A DNA stretch of 64,000 bases from Elusimicrobia bacterium RIFOXYA2_FULL_47_53 (GTDB lineage: Bacteria; Elusimicrobiota; Endomicrobiia; Endomicrobiales; XYA2-FULL-47-53), in the NCBI GenBank assembly GCA_001800315.1, contig MGVE01000006.1, forward strand, positions 124,001-188,000, written 5' to 3'. The translations under genes were made by a program, and so were the position numbers. Positions within the stretch are counted from its first letter, which is position 1. Each line of letters opens with the position of its first letter. Below, piece by piece: positions 52,698 to 61,018 of the stretch. The notes beneath the pieces are model-generated. The model worked only from the letters and a program-made list of their open reading frames with translations. It searched no databases and was not told where the DNA came from.

Positions 52698-55600
52698 TCA
52701 CCTTGCCAGAATTATCGTTCCGTTCACAACTTTTTTCTGAGACTCTATCTGATAAATATATACACCCTTTGAGGCTCCGGCGCCGTCCCATTCCAGTATT
52801 ACGGTTGTCGCGGTGGCGTCTCCGACGGGGGCGATATCCGCGATGTATTCGCCGCGCATATCAAATATTTTTCCGGAAATTTTGTCTCCGTCCGGGTTGT
52901 CCGTAAAAAACATTATTTTTTCGTAGGGAGCGACTCCGGGAGTAAAAGTTTTGGAAGGGTATATGCTGGCCAAACCGAAGGCCGTGGCGCGGCTGACCTG
53001 CCTTAACTGGTACTCGCCCGGCCGCTTTACCCTTATAACCACTTTTTTCTTTAACTCGTCCATATATCCGCCGACCCTGATGTATTCCACTCCGTTGAAC
53101 CAGTAAACCGCGAGCTCTCCGGAAACAAAAGAAGACGGAGCGGCAAACGGCGTTCCCATGGAAGGAGCGGGGAAGAGGTTGCCATAAGAAAACTGAAGAG
53201 TGACAGGCACGCTGAACTCATAGTTTGAAATATTTTCAAGCGCCGCGTCCTGAACCTTAAGATCGTACACCCTGAAGGTTTTGCCGACCTCAAGATCGGT
53301 CTTCCTTACGAAATCCACAGTAATATCTTTCTGCCATTTGTTGTTTTCCGCGAGCAGCTCGCTGGATGTTTCCGCCGGAAGCTCGGCGACCGCTTCCTGG
53401 TCCTGCGAAACCAGCGTCAGCCTTTCCGGATTTGAGGTGTCCAGAATAAGCGAATTCGCGCTTTCGGTCCCGGATTCGTCTATCGCCCGCACGAAGAAGA
53501 AATATTTACCGGCGAGAATAGTGGGATCCGTGTATTCCAGAACCGCCTTGTCTACAAATGAAATTTTTACCGCGGCGCTAAGCCCCGCGACGGAGACGGC
53601 CCTGTAAATATTGTAGCCCGAGAGGTCGTCGGCCGCTGTCCCGTCCGTATTTGTTATTACCGGCGACCATTTAACGGTAAAACAGCATTCATCGGACGAT
53701 ATCGCTCCCCTCAAACCCGCCGGAGGAACCGGCTTGTTGATAACCGGAATAGCAAACGAGAATATTCCCGCGCAGTCCCTTTCAAGGCCTTTTAAATCCT
53801 TGGCGACAACCCTCCAGTAGTAAGTCCTGTTTTCAAGCAGGGCCTCGGGAACCGAGTAATTGTTTGTTTTTATGGATTTTTTGTTCAGCGTCAGTACTGA
53901 GAAATCTGAAACCGTTGAAATAAACAGCTCGTATTCCACGCTGTCGTTTAAATCGCCGTCTACCGCGGCATTCCAGGAAAGAGCCGGAGTTTTCGTGTCC
54001 ACGGCCGAACCGTTGGCGGGAGCGAGCAGCGCGAAACTATGCGGCGGATTATTAGTCATGGATATTACAAACGACCAGGTCGGGCTGAAAACAAAATCCG
54101 GATCAACATTTGAAGGCGGATTGCCCTGATAACCGCTCGCGCGGACCCGCCAGTAATAAGTTGACTGGTCTAAAAGGCCTGTCAGCGGCTGATAGAATGT
54201 ATCGGCGCCGGTCGGTATGGGCTGGCTGCCGGTAAAGGATGGGTCCTGGGAAATTTCTATGTAGTAGCGAACTATATCGGCTGGATCCGGATCCTCAGCG
54301 GCTTGCCATATGAACCACGGGGTCAGAGTTGTTGAAATCAGAACCCCGTAGGCCGGCTCAGACAGGCTGAAACTGCCCGGAGTTTGTTTTACAATGTCGG
54401 TATAGAATTTTCTCACGGCTGACTGCTGGCTTTTTCCGTTGTTCTGGCTTACGGCGTCCACCTTCCAGAAGTAATCGCGGTTGTCTCCCCAGAACATGTA
54501 CTGGGCAGTCGTGGTCTGCGTCAGCCCGGTTATCGTGGTGCTGAAAGCCACATTAAAGTCCGAGTCAAGAGAATAAGTCAGGTTATAATACACCGAGTCC
54601 CGCGGATCCGGCGCTGTCGCGGAATTCCATGAGAAGCTGACATCAAGAGATGTCTGTCTTTCGTCATTAGCCGGGGTCAACAGGGCAAAACTGTTCGGGG
54701 CTTCCGAGGTTCCGTTCACCGCGAACGAGTTGGTGGTGGCGCTCATGGTATAAAGCAGGCCGTCGGTAGACCAGACCCTCCACCAGTAAGTGGAGTTTTC
54801 CACAAGCGCCGGAGTTGTAAATGCCGTTGAAACTAAACCGGCCGATGAAGCGTACGAGGTGAACTCGGGGGTCTGCGAATAATCCACTTTATAGGTCCAG
54901 CTGTCTCCGGGGTCATTGTCCACCGAAACGGTCCAGGAAAGCTCCGGAGCCTGCGTATAAACTATAGACGAGTCCTGCGGCCCGGTTAGAGAGAATGCCG
55001 TGGGAGCCGTGTTAATTACATTGATTCTTACTTTATAGTATGGCGGCGAACACAAAGCCGCCGTCCCGTCGGCGTCAACAGCCCTCGCCTCCCAGTAAAT
55101 TGTTTTGTCCTCCCAGAGCTGGAAGCCCGGAGTATAAGTAGGAGTGCTGAGTCCGGCAACCACGGTCGTTATGGAAACATTAAACGAGCTCTCGGTTGAA
55201 AATGAAATAGTGTAGCTAAGTGTGTCTCCGAGCGCCGAATCCTGATCGCTGGAAGCCTGCCAGGTGAAAACCGGCGTCGCGGTCGGAGAAACACTGTTGT
55301 CGGCAGGAAGGTTTAATGAGAAAACCGCGGGGCCGCGGTTGACCGGAGCGGCGGCGGGCGAGGTTGAAGAAACCGCGGACCAGTTGCCTCTCTCGTCTGA
55401 AGTTTTAACGGCGAAATAGTAGGTGGTTCCGTTGCTTAATCCGGTTACCGCGCAGGACTGCAGGCTCCCGGGAGTTGTGGAGGTTGCCCAGGAAATTCTA
55501 TAAGGGTATCCCGCTGAAACCTGATCCCAGTTGGCGCCGGTTATTTCAGCGTAACTGGAAATTCTTAAGTCATAGGAACCGCTCAAGGCGTTGCTTGTGC

Positions 55601-57962
55601 CGTCGTCGCCGGGCGCGGCCCATGAAAGGCTTATCTGTCTCCAGGAGGGAGAAATCGCTATGGAGGTCACGGTCGCGGGGGCGGTTATATCCACCTGAGC
55701 CCAGGCGGTAGCTCCGTCTGAAACCGCCGACCAGTTGCCGGCTTCATCAGCGGACCAGACGCGCGCGTAATATGTCACTCCGCCGGTAAGCCCCTCTATC
55801 TCGCGGGCCTGAGGTTCGTACGGCTGAACCGTTGTGGTAATCTGTATTTGATAAGAAGACAGCTGGAAATTGTATTGCGGATCGCTTGAGTAGTCAATGC
55901 GGTATTTGCCGTCCGTTATCTGGCCTGACGGTCCGTTATCGCCGGGCGCTTCCCAGCTCAGGTTTATCTTTCCCTCGCTTGAGCCCTGCGAAGCCGAGAT
56001 TGTTGTAATAGCCATGGGCGCCACGGTGTCCAGGGTTCTTGTGGATACGAAGGAAGAGAAAGGCGATTCCATCTCAAGGCTGAAATATCCGTTGCCGAGG
56101 TTTCCTTTGTCTATGCAGGTTATGCCGTAAAAATATGTGGTTTCCGAGAGAAGCCCGGTATCAATATAGTAGGTAGTCGGATGCGCCACCGCGAAAGTGC
56201 TTATGTTTACGGCCGCGGCTGAGAAAGAGAATGTCGCTCTGTAAACTTTATAAATATTCCTGTCGTCGTAGCCGCTTACGGAGGGCAGGCCCCATGAAAC
56301 CGCGACTGAATTAGACCCGAGCGCGACGGCGTAGGGATTAGCCGGAGCCTGCGGCGGCCTGTCCAGCGCCGATACCGCCTTAGTGGCGGCGATGAGAGAA
56401 TAATTGTTTACCTTGTCTCTGGCCCTAAGCGAGAACCAGTAGGTTGTGCCGGGATAAAGGCCGGTTAAAACCCTCGGTGGTTCGGTGCTGGGAAAGGTTA
56501 CGGTCGCCGCCACATTTGACGAAACTCCTATGGCGTCAAATATGTCCTCCGTAATGTCCGAGGTGCTCCATTTCACCACATAAGAGCTGCTCTGGCCTGT
56601 TGTGCCGTCGTCTCCCGAGGCAACCCAGGTGAGGCGCACCTCTCCGTCATTTGTCCATGTTTCGGCGCTGGTCAGAAGCGGCGCGGCCGGCGCTATTCTC
56701 GGCAGGGTGGTTGAAACCTGAATATAATCGGGTATAACAGGAAGCTCGTCGTTATTTGTCGCCCAGATTCTGTATTGGTAAGTCGTTCCCTCCAGCAAAC
56801 CGAGATCCTGGTGGGTCGTTGAGGCGGCAAGAGTCATGGCATTGACAAGATTCGCGATGAAACCGTCGGTGGAGCGCTTAACGGTATATCTTGTGTAGGA
56901 GGGATTGGAATTGTTCTGCCAGGTAAGTTCGGCCTTGGCGGTTGTCAGCACAGAGGTCACGGTTCCCGGCTGGTTGCAGAATGTAAATAATATTTTCGCG
57001 TTTGAATTTATCGCCTGTAAATCGTTGAAAGCCTCAACTACAACGGCTCCCGAAGCGTTGGGTGTAAGCCCGCTCATTACCCAGTATGTTACGGAGGCGG
57101 CAAGGTCCCCCGACATGTTTTCGCCGGTAGTGGAATTGATAACCCGAAACCCGTCGGAGTTTGAAACCAGGTTCCAGGCCCACTGAATATCGGACGACGA
57201 AATAGCGGCCGCGTCAGCCGAGAAGGCCGGCTGCGCCATGGCTACCCACGGCGCCGTTGAACCAACCGAGCTGTATTCGCCTGTATTATTTGTGTTGTCT
57301 TTAGCCCTCACCCTATAATAATAGGTATTGCCGTTTAAAAGAGCCGTGTCCTGGTGGGTCGTTCCGGGTGAAAGTATAGCCACCAGTTCGCTAAAACCGG
57401 AAAGCGCCGAGTAGCTTGAGCTTTCCACGATATATTCCTTTATATCATTTTCAGGGTTTGCGCTCCAGGAAATGTCAACGAAGGCATTGTTCGCCGCGAG
57501 AGTCAGACCCGAAACCTTTGAGGGCGATGAATCAAAGATTACGCAGAAATTGGCCGTATTCCAGGCGCCCAGCGTATCCACCGAGGACTGCCAGACGCCG
57601 TAATTAGACAATGAATCAATGGCCGCGGCCGCGAAATAAAGAGTCGCGCCCGGAGCAAGATTTGACAGCAGCCTGGATTCAGCGGTGCCGCTTGAAGCAA
57701 GCGAACTCCAGCTCTGCGTATAAGTGCTCGTCCAGGAGCTGAAAAAATCGGCCGAATTTATCTCGGCGGTCGCGTATTTAACCAGATATCCCTGGGGAGC
57801 GCTGAATCCGTCGGAAGGATCCGGAGCAGTCCATTCAAGCGTCATGGTTCCTTCTGCTGACCCGGCAAGGGCCGTCAGGTCGCAGACGGCTGCAGGAACG
57901 GCAAAAACGGGGGCAAACAGCCCCGTCAGAGCTACCAATGATAATAAGACGCGTTTTATCAT
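52698..57962 (-). CDS. Fibronectin-rich secreted surface protein with FlgD-like C-terminus
   Basis: 1754 residues from the ATG at 57962. An upstream ATG at 57989 lies in the terminator T-run, so it is rejected. The signal peptide is MIKRVLLSLVALTGLFAPVF. Eight or so fibronectin type III modules follow (each with patterns like LxWxAPGDDG and GTTYYFAVKTSDERGNWSAVS), then five related modules with the pattern P-x-F-x-W and T-Y-W-W-R-V, and one more fibronectin module near residue 1430. After a linker, the last 90 residues are a FlgD/T9SS-like Ig fold: KIFDMRGEYIADI, LEWDGAGASKGVYIYQIES and a GTIILAR end. Such C-terminal domains serve in secretion or surface anchoring. A cyclic di-GMP-I riboswitch and a terminator lie in its leader. 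The outer-membrane/LysM gene follows at once, so both are probably controlled together. Confidence 0.9.
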   Translation of the reverse strand: MIKRVLLSLVALTGLFAPVFAVPAAVCDLTALAGSAEGTMTLEWTAPDPSDGFSAPQGYLVKYATAEINSADFFSSWTSTYTQSWSSLASSGTAESRLLSNLAPGATLYFAAAAIDSLSNYGVWQSSVDTLGAWNTANFCVIFDSSPSKVSGLTLAANNAFVDISWSANPENDIKEYIVESSSYSALSGFSELVAILSPGTTHQDTALLNGNTYYYRVRAKDNTNNTGEYSSVGSTAPWVAMAQPAFSADAAAISSSDIQWAWNLVSNSDGFRVINSTTGENMSGDLAASVTYWVMSGLTPNASGAVVVEAFNDLQAINSNAKILFTFCNQPGTVTSVLTTAKAELTWQNNSNPSYTRYTVKRSTDGFIANLVNAMTLAASTTHQDLGLLEGTTYQYRIWATNNDELPVIPDYIQVSTTLPRIAPAAPLLTSAETWTNDGEVRLTWVASGDDGTTGQSSSYVVKWSTSDITEDIFDAIGVSSNVAATVTFPSTEPPRVLTGLYPGTTYWFSLRARDKVNNYSLIAATKAVSALDRPPQAPANPYAVALGSNSVAVSWGLPSVSGYDDRNIYKVYRATFSFSAAAVNISTFAVAHPTTYYIDTGLLSETTYFYGITCIDKGNLGNGYFSLEMESPFSSFVSTRTLDTVAPMAITTISASQGSSEGKINLSWEAPGDNGPSGQITDGKYRIDYSSDPQYNFQLSSYQIQITTTVQPYEPQAREIEGLTGGVTYYARVWSADEAGNWSAVSDGATAWAQVDITAPATVTSIAISPSWRQISLSWAAPGDDGTSNALSGSYDLRISSYAEITGANWDQVSAGYPYRISWATSTTPGSLQSCAVTGLSNGTTYYFAVKTSDERGNWSAVSSTSPAAAPVNRGPAVFSLNLPADNSVSPTATPVFTWQASSDQDSALGDTLSYTISFSTESSFNVSITTVVAGLSTPTYTPGFQLWEDKTIYWEARAVDADGTAALCSPPYYKVRINVINTAPTAFSLTGPQDSSIVYTQAPELSWTVSVDNDPGDSWTYKVDYSQTPEFTSYASSAGLVSTAFTTPALVENSTYWWRVWSTDGLLYTMSATTNSFAVNGTSEAPNSFALLTPANDERQTSLDVSFSWNSATAPDPRDSVYYNLTYSLDSDFNVAFSTTITGLTQTTTAQYMFWGDNRDYFWKVDAVSQNNGKSQQSAVRKFYTDIVKQTPGSFSLSEPAYGVLISTTLTPWFIWQAAEDPDPADIVRYYIEISQDPSFTGSQPIPTGADTFYQPLTGLLDQSTYYWRVRASGYQGNPPSNVDPDFVFSPTWSFVISMTNNPPHSFALLAPANGSAVDTKTPALSWNAAVDGDLNDSVEYELFISTVSDFSVLTLNKKSIKTNNYSVPEALLENRTYYWRVVAKDLKGLERDCAGIFSFAIPVINKPVPPAGLRGAISSDECCFTVKWSPVITNTDGTAADDLSGYNIYRAVSVAGLSAAVKISFVDKAVLEYTDPTILAGKYFFFVRAIDESGTESANSLILDTSNPERLTLVSQDQEAVAELPAETSSELLAENNKWQKDITVDFVRKTDLEVGKTFRVYDLKVQDAALENISNYEFSVPVTLQFSYGNLFPAPSMGTPFAAPSSFVSGELAVYWFNGVEYIRVGGYMDELKKKVVIRVKRPGEYQLRQVSRATAFGLASIYPSKTFTPGVAPYEKIMFFTDNPDGDKISGKIFDMRGEYIADIAPVGDATATTVILEWDGAGASKGVYIYQIESQKKVVNGTIILAR

Positions 57963-57980
57963 AATGTTTTCGCCATTTTG

Positions 57981-58023
57981 AAAAAACAAAAACTACCGTT
58001 CGGCCCGTCACTGGCCCGGTAGC
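57981..58023 (-). terminator. Intrinsic terminator in the riboswitch leader
   Basis: On the minus strand, CTACCG and CGGTAG close a hairpin with an inner GGCC-type stem, followed by TTTTTGTTTTTTC. It lies between the cyclic di-GMP aptamer and the start of the fibronectin-rich gene, so read-through decides expression. Confidence 0.85.
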
Positions 58024-58145
58024 TAAAGATAGGGGGTCTTTTTAATGCGCGCTACCCGCAAAACGAAAATTCCCGTTTTCGCGGTCGGCCTCAGCTGTTC
58101 TTTTTCGGTAACCCGGCTGGCGTGGATAGGCCCCCTATCTTTAGC
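58022..58145 (-). promoter_or_regulatory. Long-range 15-base complement linking aptamer and terminator
   Basis: GCTAAAGATAGGGGG (58022-58036, plus strand) is the exact complement of 58131-58145. On the RNA, the aptamer segment GCUAAAGAUAGGGGG could pair with the stretch just before the terminator hairpin. That pairing would break the aptamer's GAUAGG/CCUAUC stem, so the two folds are mutually exclusive. Confidence 0.75.
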
Positions 58146-58190
58146 CCCGTGGCTTTGCGTCCCCGAGTTTCCTCAGGTTTGCCATGCTTT
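58104..58190 (-). promoter_or_regulatory. Cyclic di-GMP-I (GEMM-I) riboswitch, copy 2
   Basis: Read on the minus strand: GGCAAACC, a P1b hairpin CCTGAG-GAAA-CTCGGG with the expected GNRA tetraloop, GACGCAAAGCC, GGGGCTAAAG, a GATAGG-GGG-CCTATC stem, and CAGCCGGGTTACCG. Every conserved block of the GEMM-I consensus is present in order. It sits about 50 bases after a promoter and about 80 bases before a terminator, so it most likely controls transcription elongation into the fibronectin-rich gene. The direction (on or off) cannot be settled by eye. Confidence 0.93.
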
Positions 58191-58254
58191 AAAAGCAATC
58201 CGCTTTAAAGCGGTTTTTATCGTAAGAACATAACAGCTTTTTGGCCGCACTCAT

Positions 58255-58283
58255 TAAATAACAGAGTTCGCTATATTTGTCAA
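58255..58283 (-). promoter_or_regulatory. Promoter for riboswitch 2
   Basis: On the minus strand, TTGACA (58278-58283), 17 bases, TATTTA (58255-58260). The -35 box is perfect and the -10 box weak. Transcription would start near 58248, ahead of the aptamer. It begins about 40 bases after the stop of the neighbouring receiver-propeller gene. Confidence 0.6.
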
Positions 58284-58322
58284 GGTTTTTTTAAAAAATA
58301 GTCCGGCCGCGTTTTCCGGGCC

Positions 58323-59513
58323 TTAATATTTAACTTCTTTCATGGAATTGAATGAAAAGTTGAATATTTTACCTATTCCGTCCGCGCTGGCCCATAGAGT
58401 TTTGCCGTCGGAAGTAATGCCTGCCAGCTTATAATTATTCTTTACAAAATACGGTATTTCATAAACATCGCTGACAGAGAAATCCTTAACCGAAACTTTA
58501 TATATCCTTCCGGTCTTGTAGTCGCCTATGAAAAAATTCTCTCCGCTTTTAAACATGCCGCAGGGGTTAATGGCCGGGCTGTCAAAAGTGCCTATCATTG
58601 AAATTGTTTCGTCCATTTTGTGCTTGTAGATTTTGGCGGCCTCTGAATCCAGCACCCAGAGGTTAGCGCCGTCAAAATAAAGGCCGGAGGGATTGCCCCC
58701 GGAGGTGGCGAAAATGGCTTCTACCGTGAGCGAGGCGTCCATATTATGCCTGTAAATCCTTTTTTCTATGGAACTGCAGGTCCAGAGTTTCTCTCCGTCA
58801 TAAGTCAAACCCGTGGGCTGGCTGTTCGCGCTTTTGTAAACCGAAGCTATGGAAAGCTTCGCGTCCTTGTTATGCTGATAGATATTGCCCATCACCCAGT
58901 CGGTGACCCAGAGATTCTGTCCAATGGAACTAATACCCGTCGGATTGGCATAGGGTATAGCGAATTCCTGCACCGCGCCGGAACTAAACAATCCCCTGCC
59001 GAATATTACGGCAAGCGCGATAAGAAGAGCTGCGCCGGCTCCTATCAGTATTCCCTTCGGAAGAGGTTTTTTAGCCGCCGCGGGAGCTGAAACCGCCGCC
59101 TGAGGCTTTGAAGCAGGAGCCGCCGCCGCCGCGGCCGCCTGGCCCTGGGCCGGCACGGCGCCCAGCGCTTTATTGACGACTTTAAGCACTTCGTCAATTT
59201 TAAATGGTTTGGATATATAATCAAAAGCTCCCTGCTTTATTGAAGAGACCGCTGTCTCTACATCGCCGAAGCCGGAGAGCATTATACATTTAATGTTGGG
59301 GTTTATTTTCTTGAGCTCCGCCAGGACCTCAAGGCCGTCCATGTCCGGAACTCTCATATCAAGAAGAGCGAGATCGGGAACTTCCCTGGCTCCGATTTCA
59401 ATAGCCTGTTTTCCGTCCTCCGCCGTAAAAAGAGGATGCCCCAGCGGCTTCACCATGTTGTAAACCACATTTCTCAAAGCCGGTTCATCGTCCATAATCA
59501 GAATCTTTGCCAT
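58323..59513 (-). CDS. Response regulator fused through a membrane helix to an extracytoplasmic beta-propeller (copy 1)
   Basis: 396 residues from the ATG at 59513, with GGAGG nine bases upstream. The receiver domain (residues 1-118) has MDDEP, phosphoacceptor Asp in LLDMRVPDMDG, IMLSGFGD and YISKPFK. An Ala/Pro-rich linker (about 122-150) precedes one membrane helix, ILIGAGAALLIALAVIFG. The outer part has about five repeats of the NPTGI / LWVTDWVMGNIYQHNKDAKL type. It is a full-length paralogue of 47945-49186, with the same domain order and propeller but a different linker. It is the last gene of the FtsA-CheC-CheD-CheY operon, 22 bases after CheY. Its kinase is not in the operon. Confidence 0.9.
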   Translation of the reverse strand: MAKILIMDDEPALRNVVYNMVKPLGHPLFTAEDGKQAIEIGAREVPDLALLDMRVPDMDGLEVLAELKKINPNIKCIMLSGFGDVETAVSSIKQGAFDYISKPFKIDEVLKVVNKALGAVPAQGQAAAAAAAPASKPQAAVSAPAAAKKPLPKGILIGAGAALLIALAVIFGRGLFSSGAVQEFAIPYANPTGISSIGQNLWVTDWVMGNIYQHNKDAKLSIASVYKSANSQPTGLTYDGEKLWTCSSIEKRIYRHNMDASLTVEAIFATSGGNPSGLYFDGANLWVLDSEAAKIYKHKMDETISMIGTFDSPAINPCGMFKSGENFFIGDYKTGRIYKVSVKDFSVSDVYEIPYFVKNNYKLAGITSDGKTLWASADGIGKIFNFSFNSMKEVKY

Positions 59514-59535
59514 TGTTTCCTCCAATTCAGTATTC

Positions 59536-59904
59536 TTATTTTCCTTCAAGGGCGGCTTTAATCTTTTCAAGCATCTGGGCCGGATTATAGGGTTTTGAAA
59601 TATATCCGCTTGCCCCGGCTTCCGTGAGCGTTTCCGGCTCCCCGGAGAGGTCGTGGCCGGTGCACATTAACACGGGTATTTTTGCCGTCAGAGGATCGGC
59701 CTTGATCATTTTGCAGGCCTCCCAGCCGTCCACTTCGGGCATTTCGGCGTCAAGCAAAACTATATCGGGCATTTCTGATTTTGTTTTTTCAAAAGCCTCG
59801 CTTCCGTCGGCAGCCTCAACCACGGTATGGCCGCCCTTCTCCAGGGACATTTTTGCGATTTTTCTCATCATGTCCGAATCGTCAGCGATAAGTATCTTTG
59901 CCAT
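59536..59904 (-). CDS. CheY-like single-domain response regulator
   Basis: 122 residues, a lone receiver: ADDSDMMRKIA, phosphoacceptor Asp in VLLDAEMPEVDGWE, VLMCTGHD, and YISKPYNPAQM. There is no output domain, as in CheY, though the Thr/Ser switch site and flanks look like generic single-domain receivers. GGAGG stands 6 bases from the ATG. Its neighbours CheC and CheD suggest it is the phospho-CheY-type protein on which CheC acts. Confidence 0.92.
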   Translation of the reverse strand: MAKILIADDSDMMRKIAKMSLEKGGHTVVEAADGSEAFEKTKSEMPDIVLLDAEMPEVDGWEACKMIKADPLTAKIPVLMCTGHDLSGEPETLTEAGASGYISKPYNPAQMLEKIKAALEGK

Positions 59905-59924
59905 TACAACCTCCGCAAGAAGTA

Positions 59925-60410
59925 TTATATCTCTTTTGTTCCTATTTTGGCGGACTTTATCGTAAGTTTCCCGCTTGTCGTGTCAAATACTATGGTCCTG
60001 CCGTAATTCTTGCCGGTGTCCTCCGCGACAAGAAAAATTTTCGCGTTTTCCAGAAGCTTCTTCACGGCCTCAATGTTTCTGTCTCCGATATTCATTGAGG
60101 GGTCCGGAACCGCGCTCTGGAACATACAGGCGCCTCCGGCGATCTTGGCCGTTATTTTTGCCCTGACCGCGCCCAGGCGGGTCATCTCCTCAAGCATCTT
60201 TGCCACGGCGACATCGGCGAATTTCGGGCTGGGCGCCTGGGAGCTTCTTGACAGAGCGCTGTCCGGAAGCATGATATGGGCAAGCCCGGAAACTTTAGTA
60301 ACCGGATCGTGCAAAGCGATGCCGACGCAGGAACCGAGGCTTATGGATTCCAGCAGGCAGGCGTTTTTCGCGACTATATATTCGCCTATTCCTACGCTTA
60401 TCACATCCAT
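59925..60410 (-). CDS. cheD: Chemoreceptor glutamine deamidase CheD
   Basis: 161 residues. CheD deamidates receptor glutamines and, bound to CheC, raises its phosphatase activity. The catalytic Cys lies in SLGSCVGIALHDP and the His in GLAHIMLPDS. KIAGGACMF, IGDRNIEAV and GRTIVFDTTSGKL complete the family pattern. The ATG shares one base with the preceding CheC-type stop (TGATG), so the two are translationally coupled. No chemoreceptor, CheA or CheW is present in the window. Confidence 0.95.
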   Translation of the reverse strand: MDVISVGIGEYIVAKNACLLESISLGSCVGIALHDPVTKVSGLAHIMLPDSALSRSSQAPSPKFADVAVAKMLEEMTRLGAVRAKITAKIAGGACMFQSAVPDPSMNIGDRNIEAVKKLLENAKIFLVAEDTGKNYGRTIVFDTTSGKLTIKSAKIGTKEI

Positions 60411-61018
60411 CAGGCAATACCCACTTTTTTAAATATCCTCTCCAGCGACGGCGTATCTGGGAAAATAATAAAGTTTCCCTCCAGCTTGGCGTCAGGGGAC
60501 TTTATCTCGGTTTCCATAAGAAGCGCGTAGTCAACTTCCTGCGCTATTTCTATCAGCAGATAGTCCACTACGGCGCCGAGCGCGTCTGAAGAATAAAACG
60601 GAACCGAAATAAAAATTTGAGCGTCTATCATGTCTGCCAGCGCGTTAATGTAAGAATTAGTAAGGATATTTCCGAGCTCCATCATCGCCGATCTTTCTAT
60701 TTCTTCAAATTCAACATGGTTTTCCGGCTTTATGCCGGCCATCAGCAGCGCCGTTAAAGAACTCGCGGTATCGGCCGGAAAAAACAGCAGGACGCTTCCC
60801 GTGATGTCTCCCAATATTTTGAAATACAGGCCGACTATGGGTATTTCCGCCCCGCCCAGTTTTTCCGGGACCTTTGTCACGGGCACCAGGGCCAGGTCGG
60901 GTATGTCCACCGTGACTGTTTTGTCAATAAGTTTTGACAGCGCGGTCGCGGCATGCGCGGTGCCGACATTAACAAATTCTTTAAGGGCGTCTATCTCCAT
61001 TTCGGTGTATTCTTTCAT
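60410..61018 (-). CDS. CheC-type phosphatase (both active sites intact)
   Basis: 202 residues. CheC-family enzymes remove phosphate from CheY-P. Both copies of the signature D/S-x3-E-x2-N-x22-P are complete: DALKEFVN...P near residue 9 and SAMMELGN...P near residue 110, each with exactly 22 residues before the Pro. The order CheC, CheC, CheD, CheY matches a CheC/CheD/CheY control loop. It overlaps the gene before it by four bases (ATGA). Confidence 0.92.
   Translation of the reverse strand: MKEYTEMEIDALKEFVNVGTAHAATALSKLIDKTVTVDIPDLALVPVTKVPEKLGGAEIPIVGLYFKILGDITGSVLLFFPADTASSLTALLMAGIKPENHVEFEEIERSAMMELGNILTNSYINALADMIDAQIFISVPFYSSDALGAVVDYLLIEIAQEVDYALLMETEIKSPDAKLEGNFIIFPDTPSLERIFKKVGIA

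Noticed and set aside
52639-52791. Upstream extension of the outer-membrane/LysM gene
   Set aside because: It would overlap the end of the fibronectin-rich gene and hide the signal peptide; the ATG at 52638 has AGGA before it.
57963-57989. Upstream start of the fibronectin-rich gene
   Set aside because: It falls in the U-tract of the riboswitch terminator; the ATG at 57962 begins a clean signal peptide.
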